From Saccharomonospora amisosensis (lineage in GTDB: Bacteria > Actinomycetota > Actinomycetes > Mycobacteriales > Pseudonocardiaceae), in the NCBI RefSeq assembly GCF_011761185.1, contig NZ_JAAOYM010000001.1:2976001-3040000 (forward strand): DNA of 64,000 bases. The letters are read 5' to 3'. Shown here piece by piece: positions 53,515-62,622 of this stretch (the first letter of the stretch is position 1; each line of letters opens with the position of its first letter). The notes under the pieces are model-generated. The model had not been told where the DNA came from and made no database searches. It was given only the letters and a program-made list of their open reading frames with translations. A program made the translations under genes and the position numbers.

Positions 53515-53867
53515 CGGGTGTCCTTCCTCGGCGAATGGCTACTCGCGGGTACCACCGTGCCAGCGACCGGCACGCCGCGGAAGAGATGCGCGTCACCGGC
53601 CGGCCCGGTCGAAGGTGGTAGCGGGCCTGCCGCCGGCCGGTGTCGACGCGTCGATCAAACGGGGCTTCGGTCCCGCCAGCAGCGGTAGGGAGCTCGGTCG
53701 TTCGGCGGCGCGGCAGGCCGACCAGATGGTATCCGACGAGCCGCCCGCGTCCGCGTTGAGCCGGCCGGAGTCACCACCCGTGGCGAGTCGGCAGCACCGG
53801 TCGTTGCCTCGACAACTGACCTGCCGTGGCCGATACCCCGAAGCGCAACCTGGTCTCGGCAGGCGAA
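53515..53867. other. Gene-free segment
   Basis: A 353-nt stretch between the SRPBCC gene and the end of the phosphofructokinase gene. Several open frames cross it but none has a ribosome site, family motif or normal composition. Confidence 0.5.
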
Positions 53868-55256
53868 TCAGGCCGAGAACGCAGCGGGCCGGACAGCTTC
53901 ACGGCCCGCTGCGGTACCGAACTGGGCCGGCTGGCAGGTGGTTTCGAGTACGGACATCCACAGGTCGCCGTCCGGGTCAACCTGGTTGCGACGGCTGGTC
54001 ATCAGTGACAACGGGACGTGCACGAAACGTCGCCGCCAGCGTGCGACGGCGACTTCGGTGCGACCCGCCATGGCGGCGTGCACCGCGGCATGGGCTAGCC
54101 GTAGGCAGTACACGGCATCGTAGGCGTTGGCGGCGATGCTCCGGATCGCGTAGCTCGGGTCGAGGTAGCGCATCGTGGGTGCAAGGCCGACCGCGGTCAG
54201 GTGGGCGTTGATGGCCTCCTTGAGAAACTCCCCGATATTGCCGAGCTTGACGTTGCCCGAGGCGTCGGTACCGCGACCGTTGTGTTGAGGCAGGCCGTGC
54301 TTCTCGATGAGGTCTTGACCGGCGCCCTCTGCGACGACGATGACCACGAAGCCCTTGGCCCGCACGTGCTTCTCGACGTGCGCAAGCAGGCCGTCCGGTC
54401 CCCCCAGGGCGAACGGAATCTCCGGGACCAGCACGATGTCGGCGCCATTGGCCGCCAACGCGGCATAGCTGGCTATGAACCCGGAGTGCCGACCCATCAA
54501 CTTCACGATCCCGACGCCGTTCGGGCTGGCCGCGGCCTCAACGGAAACCGAGGAGATGAAATCGGTGGCCCGCGCGAACGCGCTTTGAAACCCGAACGAC
54601 TGATCGGTGAACGGCAGGTCGTTGTCGATCGTCTTCGGCACCCCGACGACCGCGATGTCGAGCCCGCGCGCCTTGATAGCGTCGCTGAGGAAGGTAGCGG
54701 CGCGCATTCCCCCGTCGCCACCGATGACGAACATGATGTCGACACCGCGCATAACGAGGCTGTCGACCATTTCGTCGGCGTCCTGGCCGCCGCGCGAGCT
54801 GCCCAAGATGGTGCCGCCGACGTTGTGGATATCGCGAACACGATCAAACGTCAGTTCGACGGTGTCATTACGGTGTTCGGCGGTCAGTCCCTTGAGACCA
54901 TTCCGGAACCCCAGAATCCGCTTCACCCGGTAATGCACGGTGAGTTCTTGGACGAGACCGCGAATGACGTTATTGAGGCCAGGGCACAACCCCCCGCAGG
55001 TGACGATGCCGGCGGTGACGCGATCGGGGTCGAAATAGATCTTCCTGCGGGGCCCTGCGGCTTCGAAGCTCGGCACCCGACCGGGCGGAAGGTCGTGCTC
55101 GGCAAGCATGGAAACGGTGTCCTCGAGCAGGACACGGTCGCCTTCCGAAACGTAATGGGGGGAGGTCTGCTTGGTGGAGAGCATCTCGGAGAACGGCGAA
55201 TCGTAACGGCACTCACCGAGGCGGCGAACGCGGAGGTCGTCCAGGTACAGCGTCAC
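53868..55256 (-). CDS. pfk: 6-phosphofructokinase, plant/long-type
   Basis: A 462-residue phosphofructokinase, about 120 residues longer than the common bacterial enzyme. Motifs: GGLCPGLNNVIR, IGGDGGMRAA, VPKTIDNDLPFTDQSFGF and LMGRHSGF. Gly follows GGD, as in ATP users, while the lysine of PKTIDND is shared with PPi enzymes and plant-type ATP enzymes; ATP is the more likely donor. Start GTG 55256 has AAGGAG 5 nt upstream. Last gene of the RuMP operon, 92 nt after glpX. It supplies fructose 1,6-bisphosphate for cleavage in the RuMP cycle. Amycolatopsis methanolica is known to have separate ATP and PPi phosphofructokinases. Confidence 0.9.
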   Translation of the reverse strand: MTLYLDDLRVRRLGECRYDSPFSEMLSTKQTSPHYVSEGDRVLLEDTVSMLAEHDLPPGRVPSFEAAGPRRKIYFDPDRVTAGIVTCGGLCPGLNNVIRGLVQELTVHYRVKRILGFRNGLKGLTAEHRNDTVELTFDRVRDIHNVGGTILGSSRGGQDADEMVDSLVMRGVDIMFVIGGDGGMRAATFLSDAIKARGLDIAVVGVPKTIDNDLPFTDQSFGFQSAFARATDFISSVSVEAAASPNGVGIVKLMGRHSGFIASYAALAANGADIVLVPEIPFALGGPDGLLAHVEKHVRAKGFVVIVVAEGAGQDLIEKHGLPQHNGRGTDASGNVKLGNIGEFLKEAINAHLTAVGLAPTMRYLDPSYAIRSIAANAYDAVYCLRLAHAAVHAAMAGRTEVAVARWRRRFVHVPLSLMTSRRNQVDPDGDLWMSVLETTCQPAQFGTAAGREAVRPAAFSA

Positions 55257-55348
55257 CGAATCTCCTTGATCGTGATCAGTGCTGATGTCCCTCGGGGATG
55301 GGTCCCGTGGAGAACCGGTCCTCGCACGGAAGAACGAAGTCCGGGAAG

Positions 55349-56317
55349 CTATCCGAAGGTTGTGTGTGTTATGTACCGAATCTCGCCCCTGGAGATCAGC
55401 AGCGATTCGGCAGTTGTCATGCCTGCGCACTCGCGTGGACGTCCGAGAAGGGATCCGCCGCTGATGCCGGTGGCAACGAAGAAGGCATCGCCGGAGACGA
55501 GCTCGGCACAGTTGTAGACGCGGCCGAGGGACATGCCCGCCGCGCGGATGGCGTCCGCCTCCGCGGCACGTTGCGGGGCCAGCCGCCCAAGCATGCCGCC
55601 GCCCAACGCACCGACCGCCGCGGCGGTCATCACGCCTTCGGGCGTGCCACCGACTCCGAGGAGCAGGTCGACGTCGAGTGTCGGCAGTAGCACCGCGAGA
55701 CTCCCCCCGACATCGCCTCCGGCCGGAGTTTGCACGGCCGCACCAGCCTGCAGCACGCGTGTGATCAGCTCCTTGTGCCGCGGCTTGTCCATGATGACGA
55801 CGCGGAGCTCGCTGACCTTCTTACCGAGAGCCTTGGCGACGTTGACCAAGGTGCGCTCAGGAGGGTCGTCGAGGTCGATGACGTCCCTGGCTTGCGGAGG
55901 TACCACTATCTTGTCCATGTAGAACCCGGGCCCAGGCGACCACAAGGTTCCTGGCTCGCCGAAGGCGATCGTGGCCAGGGCACCGGGCAGATCCTTCGCG
56001 CAGAACGAGGTCCCCTCGAGGGGGTCGACGGCTATGTCGAAGTCCGGCCCGTTCCCGTTGCCCACGATTTCACCGTTGAACAGCATCGGGGCGTCATCCT
56101 TTTCCCCCTCCCCGATGACGACTGTTCCTCGACCGGGCGCCTCGGCCAATGCCTCGCGCATCGCCTTGGTGGCCGCCGCGTCGGCGGCTTCTTGATCGTA
56201 TCGCCCCACCCAGGCATAGCTGGCCACCGCGGCGCTGCGGGTAGCGGCCAGCGCAACTGCCTCCAAGGTGTGGATATCGACGCAAGTCCGCGGTGCGACC
56301 TCACTGTGAAACTGCAT
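55349..56317 (-). CDS. glpX: Class II fructose-1,6-bisphosphatase (GlpX)
   Basis: A 322-residue GlpX-type phosphatase. Metal/substrate motifs are GEGEKDDAPML, VDPLEGTSF (in place of DPIDGT), GGTPEGV and a C-terminal ESLLISRG. It hydrolyses fructose 1,6-bisphosphate, and possibly sedoheptulose 1,7-bisphosphate, in the rearrangement part of the RuMP cycle. It lies 85 nt after phi and before pfk, opposing enzymes in one operon, so flux control must be at the protein level. Confidence 0.93.
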   Translation of the reverse strand: MQFHSEVAPRTCVDIHTLEAVALAATRSAAVASYAWVGRYDQEAADAAATKAMREALAEAPGRGTVVIGEGEKDDAPMLFNGEIVGNGNGPDFDIAVDPLEGTSFCAKDLPGALATIAFGEPGTLWSPGPGFYMDKIVVPPQARDVIDLDDPPERTLVNVAKALGKKVSELRVVIMDKPRHKELITRVLQAGAAVQTPAGGDVGGSLAVLLPTLDVDLLLGVGGTPEGVMTAAAVGALGGGMLGRLAPQRAAEADAIRAAGMSLGRVYNCAELVSGDAFFVATGISGGSLLGRPRECAGMTTAESLLISRGEIRYITHTTFG

Positions 56318-56402
56318 CTCGGGCTCCTCTTCGTGTCCGTCGCATCAGGACAGAACTAACGACACCTGCACGATCGTTGCCGCCGCGGAGAATTCACAGT
56401 GG

Positions 56403-56990
56403 CTACTCGAGGTTCGCGTGAAGGCGCCACAGCTCGCGGGCCTGGGTCCCGCTTGTCTTCCACAGCGTGTGGAACAGCGCGTCGGTCGTCACGAGGACGG
56501 ACTGCTCGAACAGGCTGCCGGCATACTGCACGGAGGTGTTCCCGTCGAAGTCCTGCTTGTCCGCGGCCGGGATGATGAGTACCTCGGTCGCGGCTTTGGC
56601 CAGCGCCGAGTCCGCCGCGGTGGTCAGCGCGACCACATCGGCGCCCTGGTCACGTGCGGTCTGCGCCGCCCGCACCACCCGGGTCGTCGACCCCGAACCC
56701 GAAGCCGCCACCAGGACGTCGCGCGGTCCGATGGCCGGAGCTGTCGTCTCGCCGACGACGTGAGTGGGGAGTCCAAGGTGCATGAACCGCATCGCGGCCA
56801 TCTGCAGCGCAAGCCCGCTGCGCCCGGTGCCGATGGTGAACACTGCCTGTGCCTTGAGCAACAGCTCGCCAGCACGAATCCAGGCTGGAGAGTGCACCCC
56901 CGCACTCACCCTGTCCACCTCTCCGACAACGGCGCGCGTCGCGTCGGAGAAATAACTGACATCAAGCTTCTTCGAAATCGACTGAGTCAA
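56403..56990 (-). CDS. phi: 6-phospho-3-hexuloisomerase
   Basis: A 195-residue SIS-domain isomerase converting hexulose 6-phosphate to fructose 6-phosphate, the second RuMP fixation step. Motifs: GTGRSGLALQMAAMRFMHLG, VVGETTAPAIG and VAASGSGSTT. The start is TTG at 56990 with GGAGG 8-9 nt upstream; ATG choices further upstream lack a ribosome site. It is separated from tkt by 410 nt with a terminator, so it probably has its own promoter. Confidence 0.9.
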   Translation of the reverse strand: MTQSISKKLDVSYFSDATRAVVGEVDRVSAGVHSPAWIRAGELLLKAQAVFTIGTGRSGLALQMAAMRFMHLGLPTHVVGETTAPAIGPRDVLVAASGSGSTTRVVRAAQTARDQGADVVALTTAADSALAKAATEVLIIPAADKQDFDGNTSVQYAGSLFEQSVLVTTDALFHTLWKTSGTQARELWRLHANLE

Positions 56991-57211
56991 CGAGATCTTC
57001 CTCCATTCGCGAGCGGATGGCATTCGTTGTCCGATGTGGCCAGGAAAGCCATCCGCGTGGATCTTCGTAGCCCGCTCCGTGCATCGTGCCCGTTGACAGA
57101 GCGCCTGCATCAGCAGGTGTCCCCATAGACCAGGAGCGCGGACGGCTACTTGTTCCAAATGATCGTCCGCCAGCGTGGTGGCCAGCAAGGCTTACGACAT
57201 TGCCAAACGCT

Positions 57212-57227
57212 ATCCCGTAATTGGGAT
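57212..57227. promoter_or_regulatory. Inverted repeat upstream of phi
   Basis: ATCCC-GTAATT-GGGAT with an AT-rich centre, about 220 nt upstream of phi and 50 nt past the tkt terminator. A candidate operator for a C1-responsive regulator; no matching second copy was found. Confidence 0.35.
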
Positions 57228-57279
57228 GGCGAATATTGACCGAGGAATTGGAGCTTGAGCTCACCAGCCGGAAAGAAGG

Positions 57280-57310
57280 AAGCGGCCCCGGCATGTCGCC
57301 GGGGCCGCTT
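57280..57310 (-). terminator. Terminator after transketolase
   Basis: A perfect 13-bp stem (AAGCGGCCCCGGC with its complement) and a 5-nt loop, followed on the minus strand by a pyrimidine-rich tract (CCTTCTTTCC). Confidence 0.85.
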
Positions 57311-57400
57311 CGTGCAGGCGCTCGATTCACATATCCGCCAGCCCTCGGTGTCGATGTTGGGGCTGGTCGGATACACCTCCTGCCGCCTGCGAGGCGGGCA

Positions 57401-59506
57401 TCAACTCGGCCGTACGGAGTGCACGCTCCTTCGTGCCGCTTCGACCACGGCCTCGGTGGTGATGCCGAATTGGCTGAACAAGGTCCTGAAGTCCGCCGAG
57501 GCGCCGAAATGCTCCAACGAAACGATCTCGCCGCCGTCGCCGGCGAACCGGTGCCACGGCTGCGCCGTACCCGCCTCGACTATCACCCGGGCCCGCACCG
57601 AAGGGGGAATTACCCGTTCCCGGTAGGACTGGTCCTGGCGGTCGAACCACTCCACGCACGGCATCGACACGACCCGAGTGGCAACGCCTTCGGACTCGAG
57701 GACCTTCCTGGCCTCCACCGCAAGCTGGACCTCGGAACCGGTCCCGACCAGTATCACCTCGGGGCTGCCCGAGGACGCCTCGGCGAGTACGTAGCCGCCG
57801 CGAGCCACCCCGTCCGCCGAGGTGCCCTCCAGGATCGGCACGTCCTGCCGGGTAAGCGCAAGCCCTGCGGGCCCGCCGGTGTCCTCCAGTACAGCTTTCC
57901 AAGCGTGCGCGGTCTCGTTCGCGTCGGCCGGGCGTACCACTGACATTCCTGGAATGGCGCGCAGCGAGGCCAGGTGTTCGACGGGCTGGTGGGTCGGGCC
58001 GTCCTCGCCGAGGCCGATCGAGTCATGTGTCCACACGTAGATGACCGGCAACCGCATCAGCGCGGCCAGGCGTACCGCCGGGCGCATGTAGTCGCTGAAG
58101 ACGAGGAAGGTGCCACCGTACGGGCGGGTTCCGCCGTGCAGTGCGATGCCGTTGAGGATCGAACCCATCGCGTGCTCGCGGATGCCGAAGTGCAGCGTGC
58201 GCCCGTAAGGATTGGCCCGCCAGGCGTTGGTGGAGATCTCGGCCGGGCCGAAGGAGTCCGCACCCTTGATGGTGGTGTTGTTACTTTCGGCCAGGTCCGC
58301 GGACCCGCCCCACAGCTCGGGCAGCACCTCGCCGAGCTTGGCCAGCACCGCGGCCGACGCCTTGCGGGTGGCGACTCCCTTGACATCGGGCTCCCAGGCG
58401 GGCAGGTCGCCGACCCAGCCTGCCGGCAGCGCGCGCGTGCTGATCCGGTCCAGCAGCGCCTTGCGCTCCGGGTTGCTCCTCGCCCAGGCGTCGAACTCGA
58501 GTTGCCACTTCTCGCGGTCGGCCCTCCCGCGTTCGGCCACCTCGCGAGCATGGCGCAGGACCTCGTCGTCGACCTGGAAACTCTGCTCCGGGTCCAAGCC
58601 CACGGCGCGCTTGACCGCCTCGAGTTCGTCGGTGCCCAGCGCGGCCCCGTGCACCTTGCCGGTGTTCATCTTCGTCGGCGCCGGATAGCCGATCACGGTG
58701 CGCAGCACGATCAGGCTCGGGTGGGCGGTCTCGGCCTTGGCCTGCTCGATCGCGTCAAGGAAGCCGGCCACGTCCTCACCACCGTGGACCGTGACGACAT
58801 GCCAGCCATACGACTCGTAGCGCTTGGCGGTGTCCTCGGACAGCGCGATCCGCGTGTCGTCCTCGATGGAGATCTCGTTGCTGTCATAGATCACCGTGAG
58901 GTTGCCGAGCTGCTGGGTTCCTGCCAGCGACGAAGCCTCGGACGTGACTCCTTCCTCGATGTCTCCGTCCGAGGCGATCACGTAGATCTGGTGGTCGAAC
59001 ACGCTCCTGCCCGGCTCGGCGTCCGGGTCGAGCAGGCCACGCTCGCGCCGGGCCGCCATGGCCATGCCAACCGCGTTGGCCAGGCCCTGGCCCAGCGGGC
59101 CGGTGGTGGTCTCCACGCCCTTGGTGTGCCCGTACTCCGGGTGACCAGGGGTCAGCGAACCCCACTTGCGCAGCGCCTTAAGGTCGTCGAGTTCCAGGCC
59201 GTAGCCGGACAGGAACAGCTGGATGTACAGGGTGAGGCTGGAATGCCCGGCGGAGAGCACGAACCGGTCCCGGCCGATCCACTCCGCATCGCCGGGGTCG
59301 TGCCGCATGACGCGCTGGAACAGCGCGTAGGCGGCAGGCGCGAGGCTCATGGCCGTGCCGGGGTGTCCGCTCCCGCAGTGCTCGACCGCGTCCGCGGCCA
59401 GCACGCGGGCAGTGTCCACCGCGCGCTGGTCCAGCTCGGTCCAGTCTTCGGGGACTCGCTTGGTGGTCAAGCGAACCACCTCGTCAGTTGATTCTTTTGC
59501 TGCCAT
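57401..59506 (-). CDS. tkt: Transketolase
   Basis: A 701-residue thiamine-diphosphate enzyme of full length. Motifs: GHPGTAMSLAP, the TPP motif ASDGDIEEGVTSEASSLAG, EHAMGSILNGIALHGG and THDSIGLGEDGPTHQPVEHL. It moves two-carbon units to regenerate ribulose 5-phosphate in the RuMP cycle. It lies 55 nt after hps and ends in a terminator. A housekeeping transketolase is expected elsewhere; this is probably the C1-specific copy. Confidence 0.95.
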   Translation of the reverse strand: MAAKESTDEVVRLTTKRVPEDWTELDQRAVDTARVLAADAVEHCGSGHPGTAMSLAPAAYALFQRVMRHDPGDAEWIGRDRFVLSAGHSSLTLYIQLFLSGYGLELDDLKALRKWGSLTPGHPEYGHTKGVETTTGPLGQGLANAVGMAMAARRERGLLDPDAEPGRSVFDHQIYVIASDGDIEEGVTSEASSLAGTQQLGNLTVIYDSNEISIEDDTRIALSEDTAKRYESYGWHVVTVHGGEDVAGFLDAIEQAKAETAHPSLIVLRTVIGYPAPTKMNTGKVHGAALGTDELEAVKRAVGLDPEQSFQVDDEVLRHAREVAERGRADREKWQLEFDAWARSNPERKALLDRISTRALPAGWVGDLPAWEPDVKGVATRKASAAVLAKLGEVLPELWGGSADLAESNNTTIKGADSFGPAEISTNAWRANPYGRTLHFGIREHAMGSILNGIALHGGTRPYGGTFLVFSDYMRPAVRLAALMRLPVIYVWTHDSIGLGEDGPTHQPVEHLASLRAIPGMSVVRPADANETAHAWKAVLEDTGGPAGLALTRQDVPILEGTSADGVARGGYVLAEASSGSPEVILVGTGSEVQLAVEARKVLESEGVATRVVSMPCVEWFDRQDQSYRERVIPPSVRARVIVEAGTAQPWHRFAGDGGEIVSLEHFGASADFRTLFSQFGITTEAVVEAARRSVHSVRPS

Positions 59507-59561
59507 GGGCGCGCACTCCTGATGGTTTCCTTTTTCGCGAGTTTCGCCGGGTGTGGATTCC

Positions 59562-60188
59562 TCAGGTGGCGCGTTGTTTGAGTTGTTTGGCGGCGGTGGT
59601 GGGGTCGGTGGCGTTGTAGATGGCTCCGCCCGCGACGGCGACGGTGGCGCCCGCGTCGCGGACCGCGGCGATGGTGTCGATCTTGATGCCGCCCGCGATG
59701 GAGAACGGCACCCCGGCGTGGCGCCCGTCCTCCAGCAGGGTGTCGATGGTGTAGCCAGGGCGGGCCTGCTCGTCCAGGCCCGCGTGGATCTCCACGAACG
59801 ACACCCCCAGCTTAGCGACCTCCCGGATCCGCGACACCCGCCCGTCGACCACGGTGATCATGTCCGCGACCACCTCCTTGCCGTACCTGCGGCCCGCCGC
59901 GACCGCGCCACGCACGGTGTCGTCGTCGGCCGCGCCCATCACCGTGACCAGATCCGCCCCGGCCTCGAACGCCAACGCGGCCTCCAACTCACCGGCATCA
60001 GCGGTCTTGAGATCGGCGAACACCAGCTTGTCCGGATGCGCCGCCTTGATCGCGCTCACCGCGCCGATCCCCACCGACTTCACCAACGGTGTGCCCAACT
60101 CCAGAATGTCCACGTGCTCGGCCACCTGATTCGCCAACGTCAACGCCGACGGCAGATCCACCACATCCAACGCAACCTGCAACTTCAC
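59562..60188 (-). CDS. hps: 3-hexulose-6-phosphate synthase
   Basis: A 208-residue enzyme of the orotidine decarboxylase suprafamily. It condenses formaldehyde with ribulose 5-phosphate. The suprafamily motif D-x-K-x-x-D is seen in FADLKTADAGE, with VTVMGAADDDT and a phosphate loop SIAGGIKI. Start is GTG at 60188 with GAGGAGG upstream. First gene of the RuMP operon and divergent from rpe. It is the key formaldehyde-fixing step downstream of Mno. Confidence 0.95.
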   Translation of the reverse strand: MKLQVALDVVDLPSALTLANQVAEHVDILELGTPLVKSVGIGAVSAIKAAHPDKLVFADLKTADAGELEAALAFEAGADLVTVMGAADDDTVRGAVAAGRRYGKEVVADMITVVDGRVSRIREVAKLGVSFVEIHAGLDEQARPGYTIDTLLEDGRHAGVPFSIAGGIKIDTIAAVRDAGATVAVAGGAIYNATDPTTAAKQLKQRAT

Positions 60189-60377
60189 AGCAATCCTCCT
60201 CTAGACACTGCACGACGGAAGCCGTCCGCACCCGCCACCGACACCAGCCAATAACCCCCACGACACTTCCCCACCCACCCAAAACCCAGCAACACCCCAC
60301 CACATGCGAAAACACAATCCCCCAATCCACACAACAAATAACCACCCACCAAACCCCACCCCCATACACTCGGTTTC
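60189..60377. promoter_or_regulatory. Divergent hps/rpe promoter region, strand-skewed
   Basis: This 189-nt region between divergent RuMP genes is almost devoid of G and poor in T on the plus strand from about 60235 to 60360, with runs of A and C. A TACACT -10-like box at 60365-60370 lies 7 nt before the rpe GTG, suggesting a leaderless rpe transcript. The minus-strand frame crossing it gives low-complexity Gly/Val/Trp sequence and is not a gene. Confidence 0.6.
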
Positions 60378-61073
60378 GTGTCTAATCAGCCAATGATCGC
60401 GCCGTCCATCCTTTCTGCCGACTTCGCCCGGCTCGCCGACGAAGTGGCCGCCGTGACGGGAGAACCAGGCCGTGGAGCGGATTGGCTGCATGTAGATGTC
60501 ATGGACGCGCACTTCGTGCCGAACCTGACCCTCGGGCTGCCGGTCGTGCGGTCGCTGCTGGCGACAACCGGCCTGCCGCTGGATTGTCACCTGATGATCG
60601 AGAACCCGGATCGCTGGGCGATCGGCTACGCGGAAGCGGGTTCGCACAACGTCACGGTGCACGTCGAGGCCGCCAACGATCCGGTCATGCTCGCGAAGGA
60701 TTTGCGGGCAGCGGGCGCGAAGGCGGGGCTTGCGATCAAGCCGAACACCCCGCTGCAACCCTACGTCGACGTGCTCAAGCACTACGACACCCTGCTGGTG
60801 ATGTCCGTGGAGCCCGGTTTCGGCGGCCAGAAGTTCATCGCCGCGGTCCTCGACAAGGTGCGCCAGGCGCGAAGGATGGTCGACAGCGGGCACCTGAACC
60901 TGATCGTGGAGATCGACGGCGGTATCAACACCGACACGATCGAACAGGCAGCCGAGGCCGGAGTCGACTGCTTCGTGGCCGGCTCAGCCGTCTACGCGGC
61001 TGACGATCCGGCGAAGGCCGTGGAGGGGTTGCGCGGCCAGGTGGAGGCGCTTCCCTCGCGCGGCCGGTGCTGA
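60378..61073 (+). CDS. rpe: Ribulose-phosphate 3-epimerase
   Basis: A 231-residue TIM-barrel epimerase interconverting ribulose and xylulose 5-phosphate. Motifs: [51 protein letters not shown] and EIDGGIN. Start GTG 60378 has no ribosome site and would be leaderless behind TACACT; ATG 60393 is an alternative. Divergent from hps, it completes the RuMP rearrangement set. Confidence 0.93.
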   Translation: MSNQPMIAPSILSADFARLADEVAAVTGEPGRGADWLHVDVMDAHFVPNLTLGLPVVRSLLATTGLPLDCHLMIENPDRWAIGYAEAGSHNVTVHVEAANDPVMLAKDLRAAGAKAGLAIKPNTPLQPYVDVLKHYDTLLVMSVEPGFGGQKFIAAVLDKVRQARRMVDSGHLNLIVEIDGGINTDTIEQAAEAGVDCFVAGSAVYAADDPAKAVEGLRGQVEALPSRGRC

Positions 61074-61173
61074 TTCGCGTTCCTTGATCTCTCGCCGATG
61101 CGGCCGACCTTTTAGGTCAAGTTCGATCCTGCCCAAACTCATCATTCGGCAGCATCGGGTCGGACCGAAGCGC

Positions 61174-62622
61174 TTACACACCAAGCATTCGCCGGAGCTC
61201 CGGAGCGTGGCGCCGCGAAACCGGAACGAACTCATGGGAACGAGAGTCCATGATCAGGAAGAGCTCACCCTTGATGCCCCGTTCCAGTTCCGCGACCCGG
61301 CGAAGGTTGACCAGGAACCGTCGGTGCACCCGGCGGAACCCGTAGGGCGTCAGTGACCGCTCGACATTCTCCAGGCCGCGGGTGGCGGCTTGGATCTTGC
61401 CGCGTTCGGTCATCAGCCACACGACGTTACGGTCGGCCTCGGCGTAGCGGATCTCCGACGGAGCGAGCAGAACCAGCCGGTCGTTGCGCATTCCGATCAC
61501 GCGCCGGGGCAACGGATTGACCACCGCTTCCGAGGCGCTCTCGTACGACTCGCCCTCTTGCACCCCGAAGACACACAGCATGCCCACCACATGGCTCGAG
61601 TCGACGACGGGTCGCATGGTCAGCGGAGTGGCTGACTCCCCCCGGTTCACGGTCACGGTCGCGTAGCCGCTCCACTGTGCGGTTCCCCGCGCCCGCTCCT
61701 TGGCCCACCGCACCACGTCAGCAAGCCCTGAAATGTCCGGGGTCCAGCGTTGCGCCGGTTCGATCGCGCCCGCCGCGAGGGGCGTTTCGCCGGTCAACCC
61801 GAGCAGCGCGACAGCCGCTTCGTTCGCGGCTATCACGTTTCCGCCGCGGTCCATCGCCATAAACGGTCGGCTGACCTGGCCGGAATTCTTGTTGAACTCA
61901 GCGATTACCTTGTCCGCCTCGTAGACCGCGCGTCGGTAGATCTCCTGTTCGACGCACACGACGGCTTTCGTCAGCCACAACGGCACCAGCTCGGACAGCG
62001 GCGCGTTCCATCGCGAGATGTTGATCGACGCGACCGGTGCGCCGGTCACCACGTCGCGGATGGAAATGCCCGCACAGGCCCACTTGTGGAAGGCTTCGCA
62101 CCAGTGCTCCGGGCCCGTCACGGTCACCGCTCCGGACACCTCCAACGAGGTTCCCATCCCGTTCGTGCCGGTGCACTCCTCCGACCACGACGACCACGGG
62201 GCGAGGTTGTGCAGCTCCGCCCGTCGCTGCGCGGAGGGATCGCCCCAGACCCCGAGGACCCGCCCGCCCCCGTCCGTAACGGTGACAACGGCGCCGTCCC
62301 GTTCCACTTCCTGACCGGCCAACGCACCGAGACTGCCAAGCGCGGTGAAGATCACGTCGTTGTCGATTCGCTGGACATCGCCGCCCGCTCCCGGTGCGGC
62401 GTCCAGCGATCGGTCCACTTCGTACCGATCACGACACCGGTACCACGAAGCCAGGATCTCAGGCCGCACGCCCGTTTCCACGTCTTCGCCCGCGGCGAAG
62501 CTTTCCCAGGCCCTGGCCACCTCTCTCGCCGATGACGTCGTCATCAGCGAGCCGCTCGCCACGTGGTCGCGTCCGCTGGGCCTACTCGGTGCGATCGCCA
62601 GCGGTGGTACTCTCCCGGTCAT
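61174..62622 (-). CDS. GAF-PAS-LytTR transcriptional regulator
   Basis: A 482-residue regulator. Residues about 60-205 are an AcoR-type GAF region (CTGTNGMGTSLEV, EHWCEAFHKWACAGISIRD). Residues about 240-365 look like a PAS domain (FMAMDRGGNVIAANEAAVALLG). The C-terminal 100 residues are a LytTR DNA-binding domain (SEIRYAEADRNVVWLMT, YGFRRVHRRFLVNLRRV). Start 62622 has AAGGAGG 5 nt upstream. Convergent with rpe and divergent from a related regulator. It is the best candidate for controlling RuMP or methanol genes (inference by location). Confidence 0.88.
   Translation of the reverse strand: MTGRVPPLAIAPSRPSGRDHVASGSLMTTSSAREVARAWESFAAGEDVETGVRPEILASWYRCRDRYEVDRSLDAAPGAGGDVQRIDNDVIFTALGSLGALAGQEVERDGAVVTVTDGGGRVLGVWGDPSAQRRAELHNLAPWSSWSEECTGTNGMGTSLEVSGAVTVTGPEHWCEAFHKWACAGISIRDVVTGAPVASINISRWNAPLSELVPLWLTKAVVCVEQEIYRRAVYEADKVIAEFNKNSGQVSRPFMAMDRGGNVIAANEAAVALLGLTGETPLAAGAIEPAQRWTPDISGLADVVRWAKERARGTAQWSGYATVTVNRGESATPLTMRPVVDSSHVVGMLCVFGVQEGESYESASEAVVNPLPRRVIGMRNDRLVLLAPSEIRYAEADRNVVWLMTERGKIQAATRGLENVERSLTPYGFRRVHRRFLVNLRRVAELERGIKGELFLIMDSRSHEFVPVSRRHAPELRRMLGV

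Larger units (their letters stand above)
56991..57400. other. tkt-phi intergenic region with terminator and inverted repeat
   Basis: A 410-nt gap between two genes on the same strand. It holds the tkt terminator (57280-57310) and then, upstream of phi, an inverted repeat ATCCC-N6-GGGAT at 57212-57227 in an AT-richer stretch that could mark the phi promoter. The open frame covering it has no ribosome site. Confidence 0.6.

Noticed and set aside
59998-60369. A minus-strand frame giving a Gly/Val/Trp/Cys-rich peptide across the hps promoter
   Set aside because: It is produced by the A/C-skewed region, has no ribosome site and overlaps hps; treated as regulatory DNA.
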